The notes beneath the pieces are model-generated. The model ran no database searches and had not been told where the DNA came from. It worked only from the letters and a program-made list of their open reading frames with translations. The translations under genes and the position numbers were made by a program. A stretch of 51,855 nt of DNA from an uncultured Prevotellaceae bacterium (GTDB lineage Bacteria > Bacteroidota > Bacteroidia > Bacteroidales > Muribaculaceae): positions 1-51,855 of the forward strand of contig CAMJZF010000002.1 in the NCBI GenBank assembly GCA_946410125.1, given 5' to 3'. This document shows, in pieces, positions 9,440-18,150 of this stretch (its first letter is position 1; each line of letters opens with the position of its first letter).

Positions 9440-12418
9440 ATGTATACACCGTTTTTGCGTCAGGTGGCGCAGTATTTTCAGGAAAAAGGCGATATTGGCA
9501 ACTATTGCTTTGTGTTGCCAAACCGCCGCAGTTGCACTTTCTTGGAACGTGAGCTGGACCTTGCAGCCAAGAACGCTTATTTCATGCCCGACATCATCAC
9601 CATCACCGACCTGGTGACGCGCTTGTCGGGTCTCACTGCCGTGCCGGCTGTTGAGGCGGTGTTTAAGCTGTATAAGTGCTATGTTGGGCTGTCGGGCAAT
9701 GAGGAATATCCGTTCGACAACTTTGTGTACTGGGCCAATGTCGTGCTTAATGACTTTAACGATGTAGACATGTATCTCGTTGACCCAGAGCAGATATTCA
9801 CCAATGTCAGGGAACTGCGTGAAATCCAGGCCAACTATCTCGATGACGACGTGCGTGAAATTGTGTCGCGATACCTCAACATGAGTGTTGATGGCAATTC
9901 GGGCGATGATGACAGTTTCTGGAAAGACAACTATAAGGACAGCGGTAGTGAAGATGCCGCAGTGAAGGCAAGTTTCATGCGGCTGTGGAGGAGCCTGCTG
10001 CAGCTTTACAGGGAGTATAACCAAAGCCTTTCGGAGAGTGGCCTTAGCTCAATGGGAAACATCTATCGCAGTGCCTGCGAGGCAGTGAAGGACGGCAACG
10101 ACCTTGGGCATGATAAATATGTGTTTGTGGGATTTAATATCCTGTCGGCAAGCGAACTCGCCATCTTCAAGCGATTGCAGAATCGTGGCAAGGCATTGTT
10201 TTTCTGGGATACCGCCTCGCCGGCTTTCAAAGCTGCCAAGGGGTTTCCCGTCAACCCTGGAGGCATGTCGGTGAACTTCCTGCTCAAGGAGTTTCCACAA
10301 CCCATCGACTTTTTGGGTGAGGAAATAGACGGGTTTCCTAAAATCGAGGCAGTGGGAGTTCCCTCCGACGTAGGGCAGACGCGCTATGCCAGCGAGGTAA
10401 TAGCCACGCTCTCGCATGAACACAGCTTCGAGGTGAGCAACGGCCTTAACACTGCCCTTGTGTTGCCCGATGAGAGCCTTTTTGTTCCTATGCTCAACTG
10501 CCTGGGCGATGGCATCGACATAAATGTTACCATGGGCTATCCGCTACCGAGCAGTGATATTGCCTCGCTGATGAGAATTGTGGCAAAAATGCACCGTCAG
10601 GCTCGTCGCAAGGCTAATGACGAGTGGACTTTCTATAGGAGCGATGTTAGGACCTTACTGTCGCATCCGTTGATAAAGGTGTGCTACCCTGAAGATGCCT
10701 TGAATGTGACAGTAGCCATCGACAACGGCAATCTGTTTGCCGTGCCTCAGTCGCTGATGCTTGCCACCAGTTTGGCACCGCTGTTCAAAGGTGTTGACAA
10801 CCTTGACAGCGTTGAAGATGTTCGCTTGTATCTTGACAACCTCATTGGCTTTTGCAACGATGTCCTCTCTCGCTTGAGAGGGAGTGGTGATGATGACGAG
10901 GATAATGAGGATAATGCCCTGACCCTTCAGGAGGCATTTGTGATGCAATACATCGAGGTGCTGACACGTCTTGATGATGCCCTTTCAAGATATGAGCTGC
11001 CGCTGTGTGAGGCAACGATTTTCTTCCTTATCGACCGCTTGTCGTCGATGTTCTCCATACCCTTTGAAGGCGAGCCATTGCAAGGAATGCAAATCATGGG
11101 TGTGCTTGAGACCCGTTGTCTCGACTTTGAGAATGTGATAATTATCTCGGCCAATGAGGACGTACTTCCCCGCAAGATGCGCAGCAACTCGTTCATAAGC
11201 GACTATATGCGTAAGGCTTACCACATGTCGACGGTTGCCGACCAGGAGGCAATGTGGGCCTACAACTTCTATCGCCTTATTGGTCGTGCCGAGAATGTGT
11301 TCCTGATTTATGACACGAGCACCAAGTCGAGTGATTCAAAGGAGGTAACGCGTTATGTGCCACAGCTCGAAATGGTGTATGGCTGCGACATTGCGCACAT
11401 CCACTTGAACTTGAAGACCAATATCTCTAAAGATATTTGCATTGATGTCCCAAAGAAAGACCATGTGGCTGACGTTTTGGAGTCATTTAAGAAAAACGGA
11501 AGCAGGAAACTCTCGGCAAGTGCCATAAATGAATATATCAACTGCCCACTGATGTTTTATTTTCATCGTGTGGAGCGTTTGAGTACCGACGATGTTGACG
11601 AGGACTTCATGGGTGCAGGCGTCGTAGGAACGATAGTGCATGAAACACTGCAGCAAGTCTATTATCCAGATGAAAACGGAGCAAAACGCCAAGGCGAATT
11701 TAAGGTGACTTGTGCCGACATCGAGCGTTTCAAGACCCATAAACTTAAGGATGTCGTCAAGCGCAAGGTGAATGAAAAACATGTGCGCACCGCCAACCTT
11801 GACGCACCACTAAACGGAGAAGCGGCAATTATAAGCGTTGCAATCCAGAATATGGTGACCGGCACACTCAACTACGACATGAAATTGCTTAATAACATTG
11901 ATAGCAATTACTTCACGGTGCTGGAGTGCGAGCAGAGTCACGATATTACTCTGGACTACGGTGGTGTGGAGTTTAATTTTACCTATACCGCCGACCGCAT
12001 TGACCGACTTGCCGACGGCACAATAAGAATGGTTGACTACAAGACAGGATCGGACAAGACCGAGTTCAAGGACATGAATGACCTCTTTGACGCCAACAAG
12101 GATAAGCGCAGCAAGGCTGTGCTGCAGTTAATGCTCTATTGCAACGCCTACGCTAAAGAGATGAAATGCACCGAAGCCATCAAGCCCGTTATTTACCAGC
12201 TCAGAGACATTAACCAAAGCGGTGTGTTTAACGTGGTGGATAAGAGTAAAGAGGAGGTGACCGATTACCATGACTTTAACGAAGAGTTCACGGCTCGCAT
12301 GGATGAAGTGATCAAGGGTTTCTTCAATCTTGACAATCCATTCTCGCAAACTACGAATACAAAGCCCAAGTCGTCACCTTGCCGATACTGTAAATTTGTA
12401 GACTTCTGCCGCTGGTAA
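9440..12418 (+). CDS. AddB-like PD-(D/E)XK iron-sulfur nuclease
   Basis: This 992-residue protein is related to the AddB subunit of AddAB recombination nucleases. The N-terminal helicase-like region (FVLPNRRSCTFLERELD) shows no Walker A lysine motif, so it is probably an inactive, scaffold-like helicase domain. The C-terminal nuclease carries IVHETLQQVYY near residue 730, the catalytic RMVDYKTG motif near 862-869, and an iron-sulfur staple formed by C702, C981, C984 and C990 (spacing C-x2-C-x5-C at the end, as in AddB). Its expected partner, a RecB/AddA-type helicase-nuclease, is not in the window. It follows the delta' gene, suggesting shared expression of replication and repair functions. 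Family assignment is firm; the complex is inferred. Confidence 0.88.
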   Translation: MYTPFLRQVAQYFQEKGDIGNYCFVLPNRRSCTFLERELDLAAKNAYFMPDIITITDLVTRLSGLTAVPAVEAVFKLYKCYVGLSGNEEYPFDNFVYWANVVLNDFNDVDMYLVDPEQIFTNVRELREIQANYLDDDVREIVSRYLNMSVDGNSGDDDSFWKDNYKDSGSEDAAVKASFMRLWRSLLQLYREYNQSLSESGLSSMGNIYRSACEAVKDGNDLGHDKYVFVGFNILSASELAIFKRLQNRGKALFFWDTASPAFKAAKGFPVNPGGMSVNFLLKEFPQPIDFLGEEIDGFPKIEAVGVPSDVGQTRYASEVIATLSHEHSFEVSNGLNTALVLPDESLFVPMLNCLGDGIDINVTMGYPLPSSDIASLMRIVAKMHRQARRKANDEWTFYRSDVRTLLSHPLIKVCYPEDALNVTVAIDNGNLFAVPQSLMLATSLAPLFKGVDNLDSVEDVRLYLDNLIGFCNDVLSRLRGSGDDDEDNEDNALTLQEAFVMQYIEVLTRLDDALSRYELPLCEATIFFLIDRLSSMFSIPFEGEPLQGMQIMGVLETRCLDFENVIIISANEDVLPRKMRSNSFISDYMRKAYHMSTVADQEAMWAYNFYRLIGRAENVFLIYDTSTKSSDSKEVTRYVPQLEMVYGCDIAHIHLNLKTNISKDICIDVPKKDHVADVLESFKKNGSRKLSASAINEYINCPLMFYFHRVERLSTDDVDEDFMGAGVVGTIVHETLQQVYYPDENGAKRQGEFKVTCADIERFKTHKLKDVVKRKVNEKHVRTANLDAPLNGEAAIISVAIQNMVTGTLNYDMKLLNNIDSNYFTVLECEQSHDITLDYGGVEFNFTYTADRIDRLADGTIRMVDYKTGSDKTEFKDMNDLFDANKDKRSKAVLQLMLYCNAYAKEMKCTEAIKPVIYQLRDINQSGVFNVVDKSKEEVTDYHDFNEEFTARMDEVIKGFFNLDNPFSQTTNTKPKSSPCRYCKFVDFCRW

Positions 12419-12451
12419 CGGGGATGGGGGAGTGGTGTGAAGGGTAGGGCG

Positions 12452-13174
12452 TCAGTCGTTATCTTTTATCTGCTGCCATTCCTGTTCGCTAATGCGCTTG
12501 CCGTTATGGAAGTGCCCGTGCTTGTCACGCACCTCGTTGCCGTTGACTTCGAAGGTGGCATAGTCGGCATCCTCAAGCAGTTCACCGCAATACCAGATGT
12601 GTGACTTGTCGCGGCTGTAGAGCCCTTCCCATTCCTCGTCATAGGTAAGAGGGTCGGCAAGAGGCAGAATCTTGCCAAAACGATACACATACTTGCTATC
12701 GACGGCAGTGTTCCAGCATTTTACGGTAAACGACTTTACATCGACGGTGTTGATGCGAATGCTGTCGTAGTAAGCCCATTTGTTGTCCTTAGCCCAGATG
12801 TCATCCTCATTGCGCTTGAGAATGACAAACGCATCGACATGGCTTACATGCAAAGGCACACCTTTATAGTAATAGTCGTTCTTGTCGTGGAAGAGCGGAT
12901 ACTTGTCGGCCTTCATCGATGCAACATCAACACCGGGGACTAAGCGCGCCTTGAAATAGGCATGCCTGCCATCGTGCCCAAGCCAGTTTCCCAAACTCTT
13001 GAAAGTAGAAGGGTTGACTTGGGGGAGAGTGTCATACATGGTTCCAAAGCTGAAAGTCCAATAGCTATGGCAAATGGTGTTGCCTTGCTTAACGTACTCG
13101 CCGTCGCTGTTGCAGGCACTCATCAGCAGCACTAAAACCGGTAATGCCCACAAGATGTTGATTATTCGTCTCAT
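12452..13174 (-). CDS. DKNYY-repeat lipoprotein
   Basis: This 240-residue protein has a lipoprotein signal (VLVLLMSAC, lipid-modified C21) followed by NSDGEY. The mature part has several repeats of the DKNYY type (PF13644), such as HDKNDYYYKGVPL and WAKDNKWAYYDS, in which an Asp-Lys-Asn turn precedes tyrosines. DKNYY proteins are common, mostly uncharacterised envelope proteins. It converges with the nuclease gene and has its own promoter overlapped by a dyad. No function can be assigned beyond envelope location. Confidence 0.8.
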   Translation of the reverse strand: MRRIINILWALPVLVLLMSACNSDGEYVKQGNTICHSYWTFSFGTMYDTLPQVNPSTFKSLGNWLGHDGRHAYFKARLVPGVDVASMKADKYPLFHDKNDYYYKGVPLHVSHVDAFVILKRNEDDIWAKDNKWAYYDSIRINTVDVKSFTVKCWNTAVDSKYVYRFGKILPLADPLTYDEEWEGLYSRDKSHIWYCGELLEDADYATFEVNGNEVRDKHGHFHNGKRISEQEWQQIKDND

Positions 13175-13184
13175 AATTCTGTCG

Positions 13185-13227
13185 CGTTAGTTTTTGCAAA
13201 AATAAAAACAAAAACGCTAACGTGCAA
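13185..13227 (-). promoter_or_regulatory. Promoter of the DKNYY lipoprotein gene with overlapping dyad
   Basis: On the minus strand TTG (13227-13225), 20 bp, TATTTTTG (13204-13197). An inverted repeat with outer arms CGTTAG/CTAACG and inner arms TTTTTG/CAAAAA (13185-13222) brackets the -7 box, so a repressor could act here. Predicted start near 13190. Confidence 0.65.
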
Positions 13228-13243
13228 GAAAAAGAGATTTTTT

Positions 13244-13292
13244 ACCCGAATTGGTCATTAGGATTTTCTGTCGCCTAATGACCGATTCGGGT
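13244..13292. repeat. Palindromic element ACCCGAATTGGTCATT, long form
   Basis: ACCCGAATTGGTCATTAGG and CCTAATGACCGATTCGGGT pair with a single mismatch over 19 bp around an 11-base loop. It lies between the DKNYY and DUF4954 genes, 25 bp beyond the DUF4954 stop, so it may end that transcript, although the minus strand lacks a T-tract after it. A short form is at 15291-15311. Confidence 0.7.
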
Positions 13293-13316
13293 TTAATGCC
13301 TTGATGAGATTAAATG

Positions 13317-15173
13317 CTACATATACAGCTTGCTGTTCTCGAAATCAACTTCACTTTCAAGCTGGTTGACGAACTCGTCGAGGACATCACGCTCCACGTC
13401 GCCGAGGTTAAACTCCTTCTCAGCATCTTTGCGTATCAGCTCTATCCACTCACGGCGAGCAGCCACATAGTCGGCATGAACTCGTTCCACAGCTTCGGCA
13501 TCGAGGTTGTCGATTCCATAGTAGTCGAGAATCATGCGGTAGGTCCATGTCCAGCGATACTCGTTGTAGTTGTTGTGGATGGCAACAAAGCGGTCGAGCA
13601 CGTCATTGATTGACGTGAGTGTGCCGTTGATGACGTCGTCGACAAGGCGCTTCTCCTCGCTTGCAGGCAAAAGCATACCCGAGAGGTCAACCCATGGGCC
13701 TTCGCCGGCATGTGAAGCCGGCACTACCGGTAGGTGACGCTTGAGCACCGCCCCCATGTAGATGCGCAATGCGAGGTCGTAGTAGCGAATGCCCTTGCGC
13801 AGCAACGGTGCCTTGATGACGTACTCATGGTAGTTGTAGGTACTCACATTGTCGCCGCTGGCTGCACGCAAATTCTCCAGGATTTTCTTTCCCCTGAGCA
13901 CCTCGCTGATAGAGAAAGGACTCAACCAGTCGAAATTGACAATGCTCTTGCGATCGGCAATACGACGCTTGTCGCGGTTGGGCCACTTGCGTATGTCACG
14001 GTAGAGTCCCACAGTGGCAAAGTTGCGTCCCGGCACCAGATACATGGTGTCGCTGTAGGCGATAAGGTAGGAGAATGGCAGGTCGCGAGTGTCGGGGTGA
14101 TACATCAGTTTGCCAAATAGCACGCTGAAGGTGCCAATGTTGGCTGGCATCAACAGGTAAGCACCGCTTGCTGTCTTGCTTCCACGCTCGAGTATGCCGT
14201 AGTGCATGGGCCCCATTTTGTAGGCATGGTTGCTGAAGTTGGTAGCAGAGCCGGCATTGTAGAAAGAGAACATGCCGCCAATGAGCAGCGAACTCTTGTG
14301 GTGACTCACGGTGAATGGTCCGCAGAAGGCAGCGCAAGCCTCACCGTTAGACATGTAACTATTGGCAAAGAACACGCTGCTTGCCGCTGTAAATCCGTTA
14401 CTTAGCTCACATGCCTCTCCCACCATGCAGTCGACAATTTTCACGCTGTTGATGATTTTGGAGCCACCGCTGATTATCGAGTTTTCGCAAATCACTCCAG
14501 TCCCAATAGTTATGGGATTGTTGATTGTGCTGCTGATAGTGCAGTTACTCAGTCGAGACCCTCCGCTAATGTGGCATCCGTCACCGATGACCGAATTGGT
14601 GATTTCGTTGGTGTTGGTGATTATCACATTATTGCCAATGGTGCTGCACTCGGGTCGCGAGTCGTTGATGAACTTGTCGACGAGGGCGTTCAAAGCCTTG
14701 TTGAAAGCCTTGTTGCCAAACTGCTTGACCATCAAAGCCGCTAATTGGCTGTTCAGTCCGTCAAAGAGTAGCAGATTGCCCTTTCCCACTTCGTTGAGCA
14801 CCGAGATTAGAATGCCTTGGCCATAGTTGGCGTCAGGGCGTGTCTCGATGGTGCACACGTTGGAAATGTGACATTGGTTGCCGACGATTACATTATTCAT
14901 GAAATTGCCGATGTTCTCAATGAGACAGTTGTCGCCAATGGTTACATTGCGCAGGGTGGCGTTGACGATTCCACAACGCTTCACAAATCCATCGCTCACT
15001 TCGATAGAACCAGTGCAACTGCCCAGGTGAGCCGTGCCATAGAACGTTACACGGTGCAGGCAATGTGGGTCAAATTGGTCGGTTACATATACGTTATGCC
15101 AGTTCTCGGCCTGGCATCCATTCATCTCAAGTGTTGATATTTCTTCCCTTTTCAGGTTGCGATAGGCGTTCAT
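13317..15173 (-). CDS. DUF4954 family protein with hexapeptide-like beta-helix
   Basis: This 618-residue protein matches the DUF4954 family found mainly in Bacteroidetes. The first half has tandem hexapeptide-like turns (for example NATLRNVTIGDNCLIENIG and GNNVIITNTNEITNSVIGDG), indicating a left-handed beta-helix like that of sugar acyl- and nucleotidyltransferases. The second half is mixed alpha/beta with no motif I can assign. There is no signal peptide, so it is probably cytoplasmic. Substrate and reaction are unknown; a nucleotide-sugar or acyl-transfer role is only an analogy. It lies downstream of the glp regulator on the same strand, and related palindromes lie on both sides. Confidence 0.85.
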   Translation of the reverse strand: MNAYRNLKREEISTLEMNGCQAENWHNVYVTDQFDPHCLHRVTFYGTAHLGSCTGSIEVSDGFVKRCGIVNATLRNVTIGDNCLIENIGNFMNNVIVGNQCHISNVCTIETRPDANYGQGILISVLNEVGKGNLLLFDGLNSQLAALMVKQFGNKAFNKALNALVDKFINDSRPECSTIGNNVIITNTNEITNSVIGDGCHISGGSRLSNCTISSTINNPITIGTGVICENSIISGGSKIINSVKIVDCMVGEACELSNGFTAASSVFFANSYMSNGEACAAFCGPFTVSHHKSSLLIGGMFSFYNAGSATNFSNHAYKMGPMHYGILERGSKTASGAYLLMPANIGTFSVLFGKLMYHPDTRDLPFSYLIAYSDTMYLVPGRNFATVGLYRDIRKWPNRDKRRIADRKSIVNFDWLSPFSISEVLRGKKILENLRAASGDNVSTYNYHEYVIKAPLLRKGIRYYDLALRIYMGAVLKRHLPVVPASHAGEGPWVDLSGMLLPASEEKRLVDDVINGTLTSINDVLDRFVAIHNNYNEYRWTWTYRMILDYYGIDNLDAEAVERVHADYVAARREWIELIRKDAEKEFNLGDVERDVLDEFVNQLESEVDFENSKLYM

Positions 15174-15208
15174 TTATTAAAAAACAAATTAGGTTAAAAT
15201 AGTTCAGC

Positions 15209-15235
15209 ACGGCAAAAGTATGAATTATTTGCCGT
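15209..15235 (-). promoter_or_regulatory. Dyad over the putative DUF4954 promoter
   Basis: ACGGCAAA (15209-15216) and TTTGCCGT (15228-15235) are perfect inverted copies. The left arm overlaps a minus-strand -7 box, TACTTTTG (15220-15213). No good TTG is found 19-20 bp upstream, which may indicate an activated or repressed promoter. Confidence 0.45.
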
Positions 15236-15290
15236 TAAAACATAAACTTTTAGGGTTTTAACCTTCATTGCGAATCCTAACCAACTTTTA

Positions 15291-15311
15291 ACCCGAATTG
15301 GTCATTCGGGT
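15291..15311. repeat. Palindromic element ACCCGAATTGGTCATT, short form
   Basis: ACCCGAA and TTCGGGT form a perfect 7-bp stem with the 7-base loop TTGGTCA, and the first 16 bases equal those of the element at 13244. It is followed on the plus strand by TTTTAAGGCATTTTTT. It lies between the DeoR regulator and DUF4954. Confidence 0.65.
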
Positions 15312-15370
15312 TTTAAGGCATTTTTTATATAAAAGAAAAATAGGTTAGTTTGGCCTATCGATTAATGATT

Positions 15371-16135
15371 TTACTGGGCGATGATGAGAGTGATGCCGTG
15401 GTCGTTGATCAGGTTGATCACGTTTTGGCTTACTCCAGCGTCGGTAATAATCACGTCGATGTCCTCGATGTTTCCTATCTTGGCAAAGCCTCGTTTTCCA
15501 AACTTGCTTGAGTCGGCCAGGACGATAACCTTTTGTGCCGCCCTTATCATCTGCTGGTTGAGTTCGGCCTCTCTCATGTCGGTAGTGGTAAATCCAAAGT
15601 CGAAATCAATGCCGTCGACACCGATAAAAAGTTTGGAGAATGAGCAGTTTTCAAGAATCTGCTTGCTGTATTGCCCCACAACCGAAAGGCTGCTGTGCCT
15701 CAACATCCCTCCCAGCTGGATGATGTCGTTGTTTTCGTCTTGCGATAGAATCTCACTTACTGTCAACGACGCGCTCACAACGGTAAGCCTGTGAATGGGC
15801 TTAATGTTTCGTGCCAGAGCATGGACGGTCGTGCCCGAGGCGATGATGATGGAGTCGTCACGCGTGATGAGTTTGGCGGCTTCTCGTCCTATGGCATCCT
15901 TTTGTTCAACGGCTATTTTCTCTTTCTCATTCACCGACCGGTTGTAGGAGAAAGGATTAATGATGATGGCCTTACCGTGACTGCGATAAAGCTTGTTGGC
16001 TTGTTCGAGTTCGGTGAGGTCTTTCCTTATTGTTACTGTCGAGACGTTGAGCAGCTCGGCGAGTACTGTAACAGTAATAGCTTCCTCCTTTAGTAGTATT
16101 TCCAAGATTTGAGCCTGGCGTTTTTTCTTAATCAT
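15371..16135 (-). CDS. glpR: DeoR-family regulator, probable glycerol-3-phosphate repressor GlpR
   Basis: This 254-residue protein has the DeoR helix-turn-helix at about residues 5-57 (ITVTVLAELLNVSTVTIRKD) and the C-terminal sugar-phosphate sensing DeoRC domain (DDSIIIASGTTVHALA, LGGMLRHSSLSVVGQYS, LFIGVDGID). Such proteins generally repress neighbouring catabolic genes until a phosphorylated effector binds. It is divergent from glpABC across a 389-bp intergenic region, which supports glycerol 3-phosphate as effector. The start MIKKKRQAQILEILL is standard for the family. The function as GlpR is inferred from context; the family call is firm. Confidence 0.85.
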   Translation of the reverse strand: MIKKKRQAQILEILLKEEAITVTVLAELLNVSTVTIRKDLTELEQANKLYRSHGKAIIINPFSYNRSVNEKEKIAVEQKDAIGREAAKLITRDDSIIIASGTTVHALARNIKPIHRLTVVSASLTVSEILSQDENNDIIQLGGMLRHSSLSVVGQYSKQILENCSFSKLFIGVDGIDFDFGFTTTDMREAELNQQMIRAAQKVIVLADSSKFGKRGFAKIGNIEDIDVIITDAGVSQNVINLINDHGITLIIAQ

Positions 16136-16176
16136 ACAATTACTATATATAAATAATGTGTTAATGACTTTTGGAA

Positions 16177-16193
16177 GAAACTGTGGAAGTTTC
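16177..16193. promoter_or_regulatory. Candidate operator at the regulator's own promoter
   Basis: GAAACT and AGTTTC are perfect inverted copies separated by 5 bp, centred near the predicted start of the regulator transcript. The right arm continues as AGTTTCGTT, sharing TTTCGTT with the site downstream of the glpA promoter. Autoregulation is inferred. Confidence 0.4.
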
Positions 16194-16197
16194 GTTG

Positions 16198-16228
16198 CAA
16201 AAGTATATTATTTCTATGAAAGAAGCAA
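16198..16228 (-). promoter_or_regulatory. Promoter of the glp regulator gene
   Basis: On the minus strand TTG (16228-16226), 20 bp, TACTTTTG (16205-16198). Predicted start near 16191, leader of about 56 nt. Confidence 0.7.
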
Positions 16229-16378
16229 ATTATTTGTATTTTTTTCAAAAAGAACATTGAAGATGGTGATTTAATATAAAAAGAGAAACATTGGTCAGGT
16301 AAAATTTATGGATTAAATGTACAAATTTATATAATTTTAAATAAAAGGCGATTTTTTTTTGAAAAAAACGTGATTTTT

Positions 16379-16409
16379 TTTGTTTATTAAAAAAATGTAC
16401 CTACATTTG
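16379..16409 (+). promoter_or_regulatory. Promoter of the glpABC operon
   Basis: TTTG (16379-16382), 19 bp, TACATTTG (16402-16409), an excellent Bacteroidetes promoter match. Predicted start near 16416, leader of about 109 nt. The 170 bp between the two divergent promoters are extremely AT-rich with long T and A tracts. Confidence 0.75.
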
Positions 16410-16430
16410 TTGCGAAATAAAAAAATACCC

Positions 16431-16445
16431 ATTTCGTTTCGAAAT
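16431..16445. promoter_or_regulatory. Candidate GlpR operator in the glpA leader
   Basis: ATTTCG and CGAAAT are inverted copies around TTT, about 15 bp after the predicted start, a good roadblock position. DeoR-family boxes are often built on TTTCG-type half-sites, and TTTCGTT also occurs at the regulator's own promoter. The binding protein is inferred. Confidence 0.4.
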
Positions 16446-16480
16446 TATTTTTAAATCTAAGATACCATAGTCATTGAGCA

Positions 16481-16501
16481 AAAGCTCTGAAAAAGAGCTT
16501 T
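16481..16501 (+). promoter_or_regulatory. Hairpin in the glpA 5' leader
   Basis: AAAGCTCT and AGAGCTTT form a perfect 8-bp stem around GAAAA, ending 23 nt before the glpA ATG. No T-tract follows, so it is more likely an mRNA-stabilising or translation-affecting stem than a terminator. Confidence 0.5.
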
Positions 16502-16524
16502 ACCTTAAGGCAAACATGATTTAA

Positions 16525-18150
16525 ATGAATACAGTAAACAACAATAATTATGACGTGATTGTGATTGGTGGAGGTATCACCGGAGCAGGAACAGCTCGAG
16601 ATTGCGCCATGAGAGGCTTGAAAGTGCTTCTTGTTGAGAGGCATGATTTCTCAACTGGCGCTACAGGTCGCAACCACGGCTTGCTACACAGTGGCGCTCG
16701 CTATGCGGTTACCGACCATGAGAGCGCCACTGAATGTATCAAGGAGAACATGATTCTGCGCAAGATAGCGCGTCACTGCGTAGAAGAGACCGAGGGTCTG
16801 TTCATTACACTTCCTGAGGATGACCTCAACTTCCAGTCGACCTTTGTGCAGAAGTGTAACGATGCCGGCATTCGTGCCGAGGTCATCGACCCCGAGCTTG
16901 CCCGAATCATGGAGCCAGCTGTAAATCCAGAGTTGATAGGAGCAGTGAAAGTGCCTGACGCGTCGGTCGACCCGTTCCGCCTTACCATGGCCAATGTGCT
17001 CGATGCGAAGCTTCATGGAGCCGATGCACTTGTCTATCACGAGGTGGTGGATGTGCTGGTAGAGCAAAACCGTGTTGTGGGTGTGAAACTGCGTAATAAC
17101 CATAACGGAGAAACCTTTAACGCTTATTCTAAAATCACTATCAATGCTGCCGGAATTTGGGGCACCCTTGTAGCCCAGATGGCAGGAGTGAAAATCAATA
17201 TGTTCCCCGCTAAGGGGTCGCTACTCATATTTGGTCACCGCGTAAACAACATGGTGATAAATCGTTGTCGCAAGCCTGCAAATGCCGACATCCTCGTTCC
17301 CGACGATGCGGTGTGCGTGATAGGCACTACCAGCGACCGCGTTCCCATTGAGACATGTGATGACATGCGCGTTACACCCGAAGAGGTGGAGCTGCTGCTC
17401 GCCGAGGGCATGAAACTTGCTCCCTCATTAGGCACAACCCGCATCCTGCGAGCCTATGCCGGCGTGCGTCCACTGGTCGCCAGCGATGATGATCCCAGCG
17501 GTCGCAGCATAAGTCGCGGAATTGTTACCCTTGACCACGAGAAACGTGACGGCCTTGCAGGACTGCTTACTATCACCGGCGGCAAGATGATGACCTATCG
17601 CCTCATGGCCGAAGAAGTGACCGACCTCGCCTGCGAGAAGCTCGGAGTAACTAAGAGGTGTGAAACTGCAACCACTCCGCTGCCTGGCAGTGAGCCAATT
17701 GAGAAAGAGAAAAAAATCAGCTTCTCTCAAAAAGCGGCAGCAGGTCGTCATGGAACCCTTAACAGAGATGTTGAGCGTGGTGACGTTACAAGCGACGCAC
17801 TGGTGTGTGAGTGTGAGGGCGTGAGCGTGGGAGAGGTGAGATATGCCGTTACCAAGCTTCATGTTCACAACCTTATTAACCTGCGTCGTCGCACCCGTGT
17901 GGGCATGGGAACCTGCCAGGGTGAGCTGTGTGCATGCCGCGCCGCAGGAGTGATGTGTGGCGATGATGAGGGCGCGCAACGAGCAATCAACGACCTGTCG
18001 GGCTTCATGAATGAGCGATGGAAGGGTCAGCAGCCGGTTGCCTGGGGCGACAACCTTGCCGAGGCGCAACTTACTGCCAAGATATACCAAGGCATGCTTG
18101 GTGTTGACAAATTAGCCAATGAAAGGAGGGTGGAATACTATGAAATTTGA
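16525..18150 (+). CDS. glpA: Anaerobic glycerol-3-phosphate dehydrogenase subunit A
   Basis: This catalytic FAD subunit oxidises sn-glycerol 3-phosphate to dihydroxyacetone phosphate and passes electrons to quinone through GlpB and GlpC. It has 541 residues, as in E. coli. The dinucleotide-binding motif VIVIGGGITGAGTARD starts at residue 11, and the DFSTGATGRNHGLLHSGARY stretch (41-60) is nearly identical to characterised GlpA. The C-terminus has a BFD-like [2Fe-2S] domain with C428, C430, C464 and C469 (CECEG and GTCQGELCAC). It is the first gene of glpABC and overlaps glpB by 11 bp. Identity is firm. Confidence 0.97.
   Translation: MNTVNNNNYDVIVIGGGITGAGTARDCAMRGLKVLLVERHDFSTGATGRNHGLLHSGARYAVTDHESATECIKENMILRKIARHCVEETEGLFITLPEDDLNFQSTFVQKCNDAGIRAEVIDPELARIMEPAVNPELIGAVKVPDASVDPFRLTMANVLDAKLHGADALVYHEVVDVLVEQNRVVGVKLRNNHNGETFNAYSKITINAAGIWGTLVAQMAGVKINMFPAKGSLLIFGHRVNNMVINRCRKPANADILVPDDAVCVIGTTSDRVPIETCDDMRVTPEEVELLLAEGMKLAPSLGTTRILRAYAGVRPLVASDDDPSGRSISRGIVTLDHEKRDGLAGLLTITGGKMMTYRLMAEEVTDLACEKLGVTKRCETATTPLPGSEPIEKEKKISFSQKAAAGRHGTLNRDVERGDVTSDALVCECEGVSVGEVRYAVTKLHVHNLINLRRRTRVGMGTCQGELCACRAAGVMCGDDEGAQRAINDLSGFMNERWKGQQPVAWGDNLAEAQLTAKIYQGMLGVDKLANERRVEYYEI
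18124..18130 (+). promoter_or_regulatory. Strong Shine-Dalgarno for glpB
   Basis: AGGAGGG lies 9 bp before the ATG at 18140, inside the 3' end of glpA. Such a perfect Shine-Dalgarno is unusual in Bacteroidetes and decides the glpB start against the ATG at 18119, which would put the motif inside the gene. Confidence 0.7.
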
